Shown: positions 1 to 6,147 of the stretch, one piece after another
Numbering within the stretch: position 1 is the stretch's first letter
How the letters are laid out: each line of letters starts with the position of its first letter
Assembly (NCBI GenBank): GCA_037441765.1
Contig: JBBIRM010000055.1
Location: 1-16,048, forward strand
From: JBBIRM01 sp037441765
Lineage (GTDB): Bacteria; Desulfobacterota; BSN033; UBA1163
DNA length: 16,048 nucleotides
Reading direction: 5' to 3'
Position numbers and translations under genes: made by a program
The notes under the pieces: model-generated
Database searches by the model: none
What the model was told of the DNA's origin: nothing
Seen by the model: the letters and a program-made list of their open reading frames with translations, nothing else

Positions 1-50
1 TTTATTGTTCATACTAAAAAATTTTTTCCCACCCCTAATTATGACACAGT

Positions 51-84
51 CTCTTTGGGGAGAGGGATGGGGTGAGGGGTGAAA
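51..84. repeat. Fragment of a G-rich palindromic intergenic repeat
   Basis: The run of GGGGAGAGG, GGGGTGAGGGG and a trailing AAAA closely matches the right arm of the perfect palindrome at 3695-3743 (GGGGAGAGG, GGTGAGGGG, AAAA). Only the right arm is clear here. The repeat runs into the start of the receiver gene and provides its Shine-Dalgarno-like GAGGGG. Membership in the same family is inferred from similarity by eye. Confidence 0.55.
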
Positions 85-471
85 ATGTTCAGGACAATCA
101 TTATCGAAGACAGCAATCTTTATCGGCGCCTCCTAAAAGAAACCCTTCAAGTCAGTTTCCCAGATATGGAAGTCTTAGAGGCAAAAGATGGGGAAGAAGC
201 ATTAGCGTCTATTACCCTAACTCCTCCCCAACTAATATTCATGGATATCAAACTTCCTGGATTAAGTGGCCTCGAACTAACCCGGAAGATAAAAGATCAA
301 TATCCAGAGATTACCATTATCATCCTCACCAGTTATGACTTACCTGAATATCGGGAGGCAGCCTACCAATACAGAGCAGATCATTTCCTTTCAAAATGTT
401 CGACAACTAAGGAAGGGATCATCTCACTGGTCGAAACCATCCTTTCTCAACATCCAATGAATATGAAATAA
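85..471 (+). CDS. Stand-alone response regulator receiver domain protein
   Basis: A single CheY-like receiver domain of about 128 residues with no output domain. Counting from the GTG at 79 (two residues before the chosen ATG), the acidic pair is E10-D11, the phosphoacceptor is D56 in FMDIKLPG, the switch residues are T84-S85 in ILTSYD, and the conserved lysine is K106 in FLSKC. The style (MDIKLPGLSG, LTSYD) resembles NarL/FixJ-type receivers, but the protein stops at the end of the receiver fold, so any output must come through a partner. I chose ATG 85 rather than GTG 79 because GAGGGG (74-79) lies five bases upstream of it, and that same stretch would overlap the GTG. No histidine kinase is in the window, so the cognate signal is unknown. 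It is followed after 116 bp by the thioredoxin-like gene on the same strand. Confidence 0.85.
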   Translation: MFRTIIIEDSNLYRRLLKETLQVSFPDMEVLEAKDGEEALASITLTPPQLIFMDIKLPGLSGLELTRKIKDQYPEITIIILTSYDLPEYREAAYQYRADHFLSKCSTTKEGIISLVETILSQHPMNMK

Positions 472-479
472 AAGTAAAT

Positions 480-508
480 TACAGTATCCTGGCTCATAAA
501 TTACTGTA
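480..508. promoter_or_regulatory. Short inverted repeat upstream of the thioredoxin-like gene
   Basis: TACAGTA at 480-486 and TACTGTA at 502-508 are perfect inverted copies separated by 15 bases. They lie just after the receiver stop codon and about 80 bases before the start of the next gene. This could be an operator or a weak hairpin. There is no T-run to make it a convincing terminator, and no clear promoter hexamers could be fixed around it. Confidence 0.25.
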
Positions 509-573
509 TATACCTGATTCGACTTCTCTTCCTCATTGTGTAATAATGTATTAAAAATTTTTAAATCCTACTT

Positions 574-580
574 AAGGAGG
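574..580 (+). promoter_or_regulatory. Strong ribosome binding site fixing the start of the thioredoxin-like gene
   Basis: AAGGAGG lies seven bases before ATG 588. It is one of the best Shine-Dalgarno sequences in the window. It shows that translation starts upstream of the in-frame TGA at 687-689, not at the internal ATG 705, which has no comparable site. Confidence 0.85.
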
Positions 581-587
581 TTCTATT

Positions 588-1157
588 ATGGCAACAAAAA
601 TTATATGGGAGACTGATATGGAGAGCGCCCTTAAACGGGCAAGGGCAGAAGGTAAACCAATCCTGCTCGATTTCTATAACCCTAATTGAATTGGTTGTCA
701 GCAGATGGATGCCGTGACGTATCCTGATGATAGGGTAACGGATTTCATTCAAAATACCTTGATCCCATTAAGGATCTCTTTTAATGCACAACCATTCGCT
801 TCTCAGTTCAATCTGAAATGGACTCCCACGCTCATTGTTCTCGATTCACTGGGTAAGGAACACCAAAGGACCGTAGGCTTTCTTCCCCCAGAAGAGTTGA
901 TCCCCTCACTTCTATTGGGCATCGCCAAGAGCCACTTCGATCAAGAAAGGTTTAATGAAGCGCTATCCATGCTTGAAAAAATTATTTCAGATCATCCCGG
1001 TAGTGGTTCAGCTCCTGAAGCCATATACTTACGAGGGGTTTGTGGATATAAAAATACTCATAACCCTAAACCGCTCAAGGAGGCTTTTGAATATCTTCAG
1101 ACCCATTATCCTTCCAGCGAGTGGACCAAACGGGCTTATCCCTACCGGTTATTATGA
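588..1157 (+). CDS. Thioredoxin-like protein with TPR-like tail, probable selenoprotein (Sec34)
   Basis: A 189-residue frame, provided codon 34 (TGA, 687-689) is read through. The N-terminal part is a thioredoxin fold: a strand ending LLDFYNPN, then TGA-I-G-C at 34-37, and WTP with the cis-proline at P80 before a beta strand. The TGA sits exactly where the first cysteine of CxxC belongs, giving UxxC, a known arrangement for selenocysteine thioredoxin-like proteins. Residues about 107 to the end are helical and TPR-like (FNEALSMLEKIISDHPG). The frame is open and protein-like on both sides of the TGA, has a strong AAGGAGG at 574-580, and ends in its own TGA. It probably acts as a cytoplasmic thiol/selenol redox protein; no signal peptide is seen. 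The alternative is a nonsense mutation of a cysteine codon (pseudogene). I favour selenocysteine because the change falls on the one residue where Sec is expected and nothing else is decayed. Confidence 0.7.
697..718 (+). promoter_or_regulatory. Candidate bacterial SECIS hairpin
   Basis: Directly after the in-frame TGA, GTCAGCA (697-703) can pair with TGC (710-712) and TGAC (715-718), with a two-base CG bulge and a six-base apical loop GATGGA (704-709). The loop begins with G, as in bacterial SECIS elements. Eleven bases separate the TGA from the upper GCA/TGC stem, the spacing I recall for E. coli fdhF; the loop starts 14 bases after the TGA, slightly short of the range I recall. The stem is only seven pairs and was found by eye, so folding is unproven. 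A weaker alternative is GGAT 707-710 with ATCC 721-724. Confidence 0.4.
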
Positions 1158-1222
1158 GGGTCGCCGAGGCAAATGAAATTGCAATAAACGCTTGGGGAAG
1201 AGGGTTATAGTTCAGACTGGAA

Positions 1223-1243
1223 AAGGCTAAAGCCTTGCCCTAC
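1223..1243. repeat. Short palindromic repeat with CTTGCCCTAC core
   Basis: AAGGCT and AGCCTT form a small inverted repeat, followed by the core CTTGCCCTAC. The same core occurs at 1371-1380, inverted at 1404-1413, and at 3801-3810. It lies in the convergent gap about 70 bases after the thioredoxin-like gene and could help end its transcript, but no T-run follows immediately. Confidence 0.5.
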
Positions 1244-1342
1244 GAAATTCGTTTATTGTGAAAAAATTTTTATATATTTTTAATTAGATCTTTATAAAAT
1301 AAACACTTGAACCCTTGAATCCTTTTTATTAATGGGAGCATA

Positions 1343-1474
1343 AAATAGAAGGTTTGGCAAGCCACAAGGGCTTGCCCTACGAGAAATTAAATGAATATCA
1401 AACGTAGGGCAAGGGCTTGTCCCTTTCCTCATTTGGTTTCTGAAATAACATAAGGCTTGCCAAACCTTCTATTT
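1343..1474. mobile_element. MITE-like element with 21-bp perfect terminal inverted repeats
   Basis: Positions 1343-1363 are the exact reverse complement of 1454-1474 (21 of 21). Inside, 1371-1381 is inverted at 1403-1413 around the CTTGCCCTACG core, so the 132-bp element is a nested palindrome. There is no room for a transposase, so any mobility would depend on proteins encoded elsewhere. The right terminal repeat overlaps the end of the comEA-like gene and includes its TAG stop (1469-1471). No target-site duplication was clear by eye. It may also act as a bidirectional terminator between the convergent genes. The rest of the gap (1158-1342) is AT-rich with nothing else recognisable. Confidence 0.6.
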
Positions 1475-2038
1475 CCTGACGGTTAAATATTGTTTAAACT
1501 CCTTCAACTTTTTATCATCGATCCCCCTAACCTCCTTCAGTTCTTCAATCGATCGGAACCCACCCCTTCTTTCACGATAAGAGATAATCTCCACTGCTAA
1601 GGTCTCCCCGATTCCAGGGATCAGACAGAGGTCTTCAATTGTTGCTCTATTTATGTCAAGGGGGATAGAAAAGACGATCAGTTTTTTTGCTTCCATCCTA
1701 CCTACTCTAATCTTTATCTCCTTAGAAGAGACCTTTTGAACATTGAGAAGGGTTCCTGTTTCAAGAGGTTCTGAAGATAAATCCTTTTCGAAATTGTAAT
1801 CCTCCTTTAACCCTCCAGCCTTTTCAATCGCTTCTCTTAGAGTGGGTGTGTGCTTGAAAATATAGACCCCAGGCTTTTTAACCTCTCCAACAACTTCTAT
1901 AACTGTCTCTTGATAAACCTCCTCAGGTGGGAGGGGAGACCGATAATAAAACCTGAAGTAAAGGAGGGCGAAAAGAAAAAGTGCCAGAAGGAAAAGTATG
2001 ATTTGCTGGCTTAGGGGAAAATATTCCAGAATCCTCAT
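1469..2038 (-). CDS. Membrane-anchored SLBB + helix-hairpin-helix protein (ComEA-like)
   Basis: A 189-residue protein with the layout of ComEA. A hydrophobic N-terminal segment (about residues 12-30) anchors it in the inner membrane. It is followed by an SLBB-like domain (about 45-105, EVVGEVKKPGVY and LREAIEKAGGL) and a C-terminal pair of helix-hairpin-helix motifs (about 127-187, with LDINRAT, the PGIG turn at 141-144 and the second hairpin at RGI 171-173). ComEA binds incoming double-stranded DNA in natural transformation; the same domain layout also occurs in proteins of unknown role, and no comEC is visible here. The start ATG has AAGGAT about eight bases upstream. It follows cimA by 18 bases and may be cotranscribed. 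The TAG stop lies inside the terminal repeat of the neighbouring MITE-like element, so the original last residues may have been replaced. Confidence 0.8.
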   Translation of the reverse strand: MRILEYFPLSQQIILFLLALFLFALLYFRFYYRSPLPPEEVYQETVIEVVGEVKKPGVYIFKHTPTLREAIEKAGGLKEDYNFEKDLSSEPLETGTLLNVQKVSSKEIKIRVGRMEAKKLIVFSIPLDINRATIEDLCLIPGIGETLAVEIISYRERRGGFRSIEELKEVRGIDDKKLKEFKQYLTVRK

Positions 2039-2056
2039 CCAGAAATCCTTAATTAC

Positions 2057-3652
2057 TTAACCTTCTTCTTGTTTTAGCAGTTTGTAGTCGATGGAGTCAA
2101 CGAGGGCCTGCCAGCTTGCCTCAATGATATTCTCTGAGACCCCAACGGTTCCCCAGGTTAATTCACTATCCTTAGATTCAATCAATACTCTCGTTCGGGC
2201 CCCTGTTCCTTCCTTAGTGGAGAGGATTCTAACCTTGTAGTCCAGAAGTTTTACCTCTCTGAGTTCAGGATAGAATTTTTCGAGGGCCTTTCGAATCGCA
2301 TTATCCAGTGCATTGACCGGACCATTTCCCACAGCAGCGGTATGTTCAACCTGATCACCCACCTTTACCATGATGGTTGCTTCAGAGTAAGGTGGTCCCC
2401 CTTCCTCCTTCTTTTCGACGATGACGCGAAATCCCATCAATTCAAAGAACTTTTTATGCTGGCCCAATGCCTTTTTGATGAGGAGTTCAAAGGAACCTTC
2501 AGCACCTTCAAATTGAAATCCTTCATGTTCCAAGCGTTTAAGATGATCAAGGATCTTTCTGACATTGGGATCATTGCTCTCCAAGTCGATGCCAAATTCA
2601 ACCGCTTTGTAGAGGATGTTCGATTCCCCTGAAAGGTCGGAGATTAGAACCCTCTGACGATTTCCAACCCTTTCGGGTTCGATATGTTCATAGGTGCTTC
2701 CTTTTTTTCGAATGGCGCTGACATGGACCCCTCCCTTGTGGGCAAAGGCGCTATCACCTACATAGGGAAGATATTTATGATGGGGGAGGTTGGCCAATTC
2801 TGAAACAAAACGGGAGACCTCTCTCATCTTTTTTAATTGTGAGTCTGTGATGCAATCTATTCCCATCTTCAATTTAAGATTGGGGACAATTGAACAGAGG
2901 TTTGCATTTCCACATCGCTCACCATATCCATTGATCGTGCCCTGGACCATACCAATCCCTTCTCTTACAGCGAGGATGGAGTTGGCTACCGCCATATCGG
3001 TGTCGTTATGGACGTGAATACCCAGAGGGGTATGGATGTGCTTCCTTACTTCCTTAATGATTGATTGGATTTCATATGGAAGGGTCCCTCCATTGGTATC
3101 GCAGAGAACGATCCAGTCGGCCTTAGCGTCCTGTGCTGCCCTTAATGTTGCAAGGGCATAAGTGGAGTTGTTCTTAAAACCGTCAAAAAAGTGCTCTGCA
3201 TCAAAGATAACCTCAGAAATACGCTCCTTCAGGAATCGAATGGATTGAAAAATGATCTGAAGATTCTGGTCGAGGGAAATGTTCAGGGCCTCAAGTGCAT
3301 GCATATCCCAGGACTTACCAAAGATGGTTACCCCCTCTGTCCCTGCCTCAACGAGGGCCTTGATGTTCGGATCGTCCTCTGGAGAAGTGCCTGCCCTGCA
3401 TGTGCTTCCAAAGGCGACAATCTTTGCCTGAGAAAATGGAATTGACCTGATCTCTTTAAAGAACTGAAGGTCTTTGGGGTTTGAGCCAGGCCATCCTCCC
3501 TCAATATAATGGAAGCCTAACTCATCCAATTTTTGAGCGATACGAATCTTATCTTCTACTGAGAAGGAGATGTCCTCTGCTTGAGACCCGTCCCTTAAAG
3601 TAGTGTCGTAAATTTTTATGGTTCTTTGGGAATCCAAACTTAACTCCTCCAT
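2057..3652 (-). CDS. cimA: (R)-citramalate synthase
   Basis: A 531-residue member of the isopropylmalate/homocitrate/citramalate synthase family. It condenses acetyl-CoA with pyruvate to give (R)-citramalate, opening the threonine-independent route to 2-oxobutyrate and isoleucine. The catalytic TIM barrel shows DTTLRDGSQ from residue 16, the metal ligands of HVHND (213-217) and GYGERCGNANL (242-252). The C-terminal third is the LeuA-type regulatory/dimer domain, where the end product usually feeds back. Opening with DTTLRDGSQAEDISFS and full length around 530 fit the long CimA subgroup better than LeuA. There is no good Shine-Dalgarno before the ATG. A 162-bp gap with two palindromic repeats separates it from lysC upstream, so it may have its own promoter or rely on readthrough. 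Pairing with aspartokinase fits amino-acid biosynthesis. Confidence 0.93.
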   Translation of the reverse strand: MEELSLDSQRTIKIYDTTLRDGSQAEDISFSVEDKIRIAQKLDELGFHYIEGGWPGSNPKDLQFFKEIRSIPFSQAKIVAFGSTCRAGTSPEDDPNIKALVEAGTEGVTIFGKSWDMHALEALNISLDQNLQIIFQSIRFLKERISEVIFDAEHFFDGFKNNSTYALATLRAAQDAKADWIVLCDTNGGTLPYEIQSIIKEVRKHIHTPLGIHVHNDTDMAVANSILAVREGIGMVQGTINGYGERCGNANLCSIVPNLKLKMGIDCITDSQLKKMREVSRFVSELANLPHHKYLPYVGDSAFAHKGGVHVSAIRKKGSTYEHIEPERVGNRQRVLISDLSGESNILYKAVEFGIDLESNDPNVRKILDHLKRLEHEGFQFEGAEGSFELLIKKALGQHKKFFELMGFRVIVEKKEEGGPPYSEATIMVKVGDQVEHTAAVGNGPVNALDNAIRKALEKFYPELREVKLLDYKVRILSTKEGTGARTRVLIESKDSELTWGTVGVSENIIEASWQALVDSIDYKLLKQEEG

Positions 3653-3694
3653 AACTTTTCATGATTGTTTTGTCACCCACGAAACATGAAAATC

Positions 3695-3743
3695 CCCCTC
3701 ACCTTAATCCTCTCCTCTCAGGGGAGAGGATTAAGGTGAGGGG
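3695..3743. repeat. Perfect 21-bp palindromic repeat between lysC and cimA
   Basis: Positions 3695-3715 and 3723-3743 are exact reverse complements around a seven-base loop. The RNA would be a very stable hairpin. It lies in the leader of cimA downstream of lysC. No long T-run follows on the minus strand, so a Rho-independent terminator is not clear; transcript stabilisation or attenuation is possible. The arm sequence resembles the repeat at 51-84. Confidence 0.8.
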
Positions 3744-3786
3744 TAAAAATTATTTTCAAGGTAACATATCATTCATCCATTTCAGA

Positions 3787-3810
3787 GGCAAGGTTGAAGC
3801 CTTGCCCTAC
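3787..3810. repeat. Short palindromic repeat with CTTGCCCTAC core, just after lysC
   Basis: GGCAAGG (3787-3793) and CCTTGCC (3800-3806) are perfect inverted copies around a six-base loop, continuing into the shared CTTGCCCTAC core also found at 1234-1243, 1371-1380 and inverted at 1404-1413. It starts four bases past the lysC stop codon, so the transcript of lysC would end in or near this hairpin. Confidence 0.6.
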
Positions 3811-3814
3811 TCAA

Positions 3815-5053
3815 TTATTTTTCCTCTGCGATCGTTGGTTTATCCAGTTCAAATGCATCGTGGAGGGTGCGGACGGCCAATTCAGTATATTTGGAATCAA
3901 TCACACATGAGATTTTAATCTCAGAAGTGGATATCATTTGAATATTGATCCCCTCTTTGGCCAGTGCCGAAAACATTTGAGCAGCCACATTGGAATGGCT
4001 TCTCATCCCAACACCAACAATTGATACCTTTGCAATATCTTCATTCGATTTGACCTCTTTCCCATCAAGCTGCCTTGCCGTCTCTTTAACAATTTGTAGG
4101 GCTTTCGTAAAATCCGATTTAGGAACGGTGAAGGCCACATCTGCATAGCCCTTCTCTGTGCTTGAGGTCTGAATTATCATGTCCACAACGATATTGGCAT
4201 CTGCAATGGGTTTGAAAAGTTTAGCAGCCACTCCTGGCACATCTGGAAGACCCATCACCTCAATCCTGGCCTCATTCTTATTATAAGTGATACCAGAAAC
4301 AACGACCTTTTCCATCTCTTTATCCTCCTTACATACAATCGTTCCAGGATTCTCATTGAAGGACGACCTGACATGAATGGGGACATCGTACTTTTTAGCA
4401 AACTCCACTGAGCGAATCTGTAAGACCTTTGCACCAAGGCTGGCCATTTCTAACATCTCATCATAAGAGATTTTCGATAATTTCCTTGCCTTAGGACAGA
4501 TATTAGGATCGGTCGTATAGACCCCATCCACATCGGTATAGATTTCACACACATCTGCCTTTAATGCTGCCGCAATTGCCACTGCAGTCGTGTCTGATCC
4601 TCCTCGGCCCAGGGTAGTTATATTGTCCTCCTCATCAACACCCTGGAACCCTGCGACCACGACAATTTTCCCATCCCTTAAATCTGTAAGAATCCTTTCA
4701 GATTCAATGCCTGTAATACGGGCCTTGCCAAAGGCACTGTCAGTTGCAATCTTGATTTGAAAGGCCACATAGGACTTCGAATCCACTCCCATTGACTTAA
4801 GAGCCATGGCCAGTAAGGCGATGGATACCTGTTCACCTGTAGAGATCAATACATCCAACTCCCTTTCGTCAGGGGTGGGGGTTACCTGCTGGGCTAATCG
4901 AATCAATCGGTCTGTTTCCCCTGCCATCGCTGAGACAACCACAACTACCTGATGGCCCTCTTTTTTAGTCCTGATGACTCTATTGGCCACATTTTTGATA
5001 CGCTCGATATCCCCTACTGAAGTTCCTCCATATTTTTGAACGACAAGTGCCAT
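3815..5053 (-). CDS. lysC: Aspartokinase
   Basis: A 412-residue aspartate kinase that phosphorylates L-aspartate at the head of the lysine, threonine and methionine (and meso-diaminopimelate) pathway. The amino-acid kinase domain begins with KYGGTSV (K7-V13) and contains LGRGGSDTTAVA and EIYTDVDGVYTTDP. Two C-terminal ACT domains (about 265-335 and 345-405, with VSIVGVGMRSHSNVAA) are the usual site of feedback control by lysine or threonine. Length is typical for a monofunctional LysC. The start ATG is well supported by GGGGAGG about seven bases upstream. It follows tsaE by 56 bp that include part of a palindromic repeat. In some bacteria an internal start yields a separate regulatory subunit; I cannot tell whether that happens here. 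Confidence 0.95.
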   Translation of the reverse strand: MALVVQKYGGTSVGDIERIKNVANRVIRTKKEGHQVVVVVSAMAGETDRLIRLAQQVTPTPDERELDVLISTGEQVSIALLAMALKSMGVDSKSYVAFQIKIATDSAFGKARITGIESERILTDLRDGKIVVVAGFQGVDEEDNITTLGRGGSDTTAVAIAAALKADVCEIYTDVDGVYTTDPNICPKARKLSKISYDEMLEMASLGAKVLQIRSVEFAKKYDVPIHVRSSFNENPGTIVCKEDKEMEKVVVSGITYNKNEARIEVMGLPDVPGVAAKLFKPIADANIVVDMIIQTSSTEKGYADVAFTVPKSDFTKALQIVKETARQLDGKEVKSNEDIAKVSIVGVGMRSHSNVAAQMFSALAKEGINIQMISTSEIKISCVIDSKYTELAVRTLHDAFELDKPTIAEEK

Positions 5054-5083
5054 CCGTTAACCTCCCCTTCAAATTGCAGAAAG

Positions 5084-5156
5084 CGGATTGTGGATTTCGG
5101 AATTAGAGATCAACGAATAGGGGGTTTAGAATTTCGCAATCCGAATTCCGAAATCC
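5084..5156. repeat. Palindromic repeat extending into the 3' end of tsaE
   Basis: GGATTTCGGAATT (5092-5104) is an exact inverted copy of 5144-5156. A flanking CGGATTG (5084-5090) is also inverted at 5137-5143, giving a nested palindrome. The right half lies inside the tsaE frame and is translated as its last residues (FRISEFGLRNS). This sequence type, built of ATTCGGAATTC-like units, is familiar to me as a dispersed repeat in deltaproteobacterial genomes. Confidence 0.6.
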
Positions 5157-5607
5157 GAAATTTTTTAATTAATTCTTCATATCGTTTCCCTTTCCCAATC
5201 ATTTCAATTAACCTTGTACGAAGTCCTGTATAGGTAATTTGAATCGAGAGCAACTCTTTCGGAAGCAATGAAGGGATTTTATCTGCCCACTCAATTGCAG
5301 TAACTCCATCTCCATAATAATATTCATCAAGCCCTAACTCCTCTGCCTCTTCCTCTTTTGTTAATCGGAAAAGATCAATGTGGTAGAAAGGAAACCTCCC
5401 TCGGTATTCATTGATCAGGGTAAAGGAAGGGCTGGATATATATTTGGGATTTTTGACACCGATCCCAGAGGCTAAGCCTTTAATGAATTGGGTCTTTCCA
5501 GTTCCCAGATCTCCAACTAAGGCCACCACATCCCCTCTTTGAAGGAAATGTCCAACATGTTTGCCCAAATGGATGGTCTCAGATGCATTTTTTGAATTGA
5601 AAAACAT
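5110..5607 (-). CDS. tsaE: tRNA t6A biosynthesis ATPase TsaE
   Basis: A 165-residue P-loop protein that partners TsaB and TsaD in transferring the threonylcarbamoyl group to A37 of ANN-decoding tRNAs in the cytoplasm. The Walker A motif GDLGTGKT is near residues 32-39, SSPSFTLINEY follows near residue 60, then the FYHIDLFRL segment, ELGLDEYY and the conserved IEWADKIPSLLP. The core ends around residue 148. The final 16 residues (FRISEFGLRNSKPPIR) are encoded by a palindromic repeat and are unlikely to belong to the fold. TsaB and TsaD are not in the window. It follows the DUF151 gene by 23 bp; its own Shine-Dalgarno is weak, which suggests coupling or readthrough within the operon. Confidence 0.93.
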   Translation of the reverse strand: MFFNSKNASETIHLGKHVGHFLQRGDVVALVGDLGTGKTQFIKGLASGIGVKNPKYISSPSFTLINEYRGRFPFYHIDLFRLTKEEEAEELGLDEYYYGDGVTAIEWADKIPSLLPKELLSIQITYTGLRTRLIEMIGKGKRYEELIKKFRISEFGLRNSKPPIR

Positions 5608-5630
5608 TCTACTGATTTGGACTTTCCTTT

Positions 5631-6104
5631 TTAGGCCTTATATTTAAAATCTTCTGGACTGAGGCTTTCCAGCCATTCCTTCAATTGGTCCCCCTCTTTT
5701 TCCATATCAATGGTTCGCGCCTTCTCAATCACATGATCGGACACAAAGATGGGGGCATCCACAGCAAGGGCGATTGCAATGGCATCGCTTGGCCTTGAAT
5801 CGATGACGATCTCCTCTCCCTTTCGATTGAGATAGATGAGGGCATAATAGGTATTCTCTCTAAGGTCATTGACTACAATCTTCACAACCCTGGATTCAAG
5901 AACTCCAAGGATGCTATGGATGAGATCGTGGGTCATCGGTCGAAAGGAGGTCACCTTCTTTAGTTTCATTGCAATCGCATTTGCCTCAAAAGGCCCAATC
6001 CATATAGGAAGGCCAGTTTTATTGGAAAGATCCATTAAAAGCACAACAAATCCATTTGAAGTGGAATCGAATGTTAAAAACTTTACCTTCATCTCAATAA
6101 ACAT
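5631..6104 (-). CDS. DUF151 / bifunctional nuclease (BFN) family protein
   Basis: A 157-residue protein with a complete DUF151 domain: GLPIWIGPFEANAIAM near residues 31-46, MTHDLIHSIL near 57-66, then IVVNDLRENTYYALIYL and the signature IDSRPSDAIAIAL near 101-113. Family members have been described as nucleases with DNase and RNase activity, but the physiological role in most bacteria is unsettled, so I do not name a substrate. A short acidic C-terminal helix (KEGDQLKEWLESLSPEDF) follows the domain, as is common in the family. AAGGAGAG about seven bases before ATG 6104 supports this start. It sits 43 bp after the Vms1-like gene and 23 bp before tsaE, so cotranscription is likely. Confidence 0.88.
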   Translation of the reverse strand: MFIEMKVKFLTFDSTSNGFVVLLMDLSNKTGLPIWIGPFEANAIAMKLKKVTSFRPMTHDLIHSILGVLESRVVKIVVNDLRENTYYALIYLNRKGEEIVIDSRPSDAIAIALAVDAPIFVSDHVIEKARTIDMEKEGDQLKEWLESLSPEDFKYKA

Positions 6105-6147
6105 CTCTTCTCTCCTTCCTCAGGTGATCTCCGGGATTTCTTTCCCA

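Noticed and set aside
502..517. LexA-like box (CTGTATATACC) upstream of the thioredoxin-like gene
   Set aside because: Only the left half resembles the E. coli SOS box; the right half lacks ACAG, and deltaproteobacterial LexA sites are usually different.
687..689. Genome-wide reassignment of TGA (as in codes where TGA encodes Gly or Trp)
   Set aside because: TGA is used as the normal stop for several intact genes here (tsaE, the Vms1-like gene, nnr, acpS, pdxJ), and no other recognised gene has an internal TGA.
705..1157. Shorter gene starting at ATG 705
   Set aside because: It has no ribosome binding site and would lack the redox motif and first strand of the thioredoxin fold; the frame clearly continues upstream to ATG 588.
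1158..1342. Possible small gene or RNA in the convergent gap
   Set aside because: AT-rich with short repeats; no start with a ribosome binding site, no tRNA-like cloverleaf and no stable structured RNA could be recognised.
3653..3814. Riboswitch or T-box leader for cimA
   Set aside because: The gap is filled by two simple palindromic repeats; no T-box motif, leader peptide rich in isoleucine or valine, or known riboswitch core was seen.
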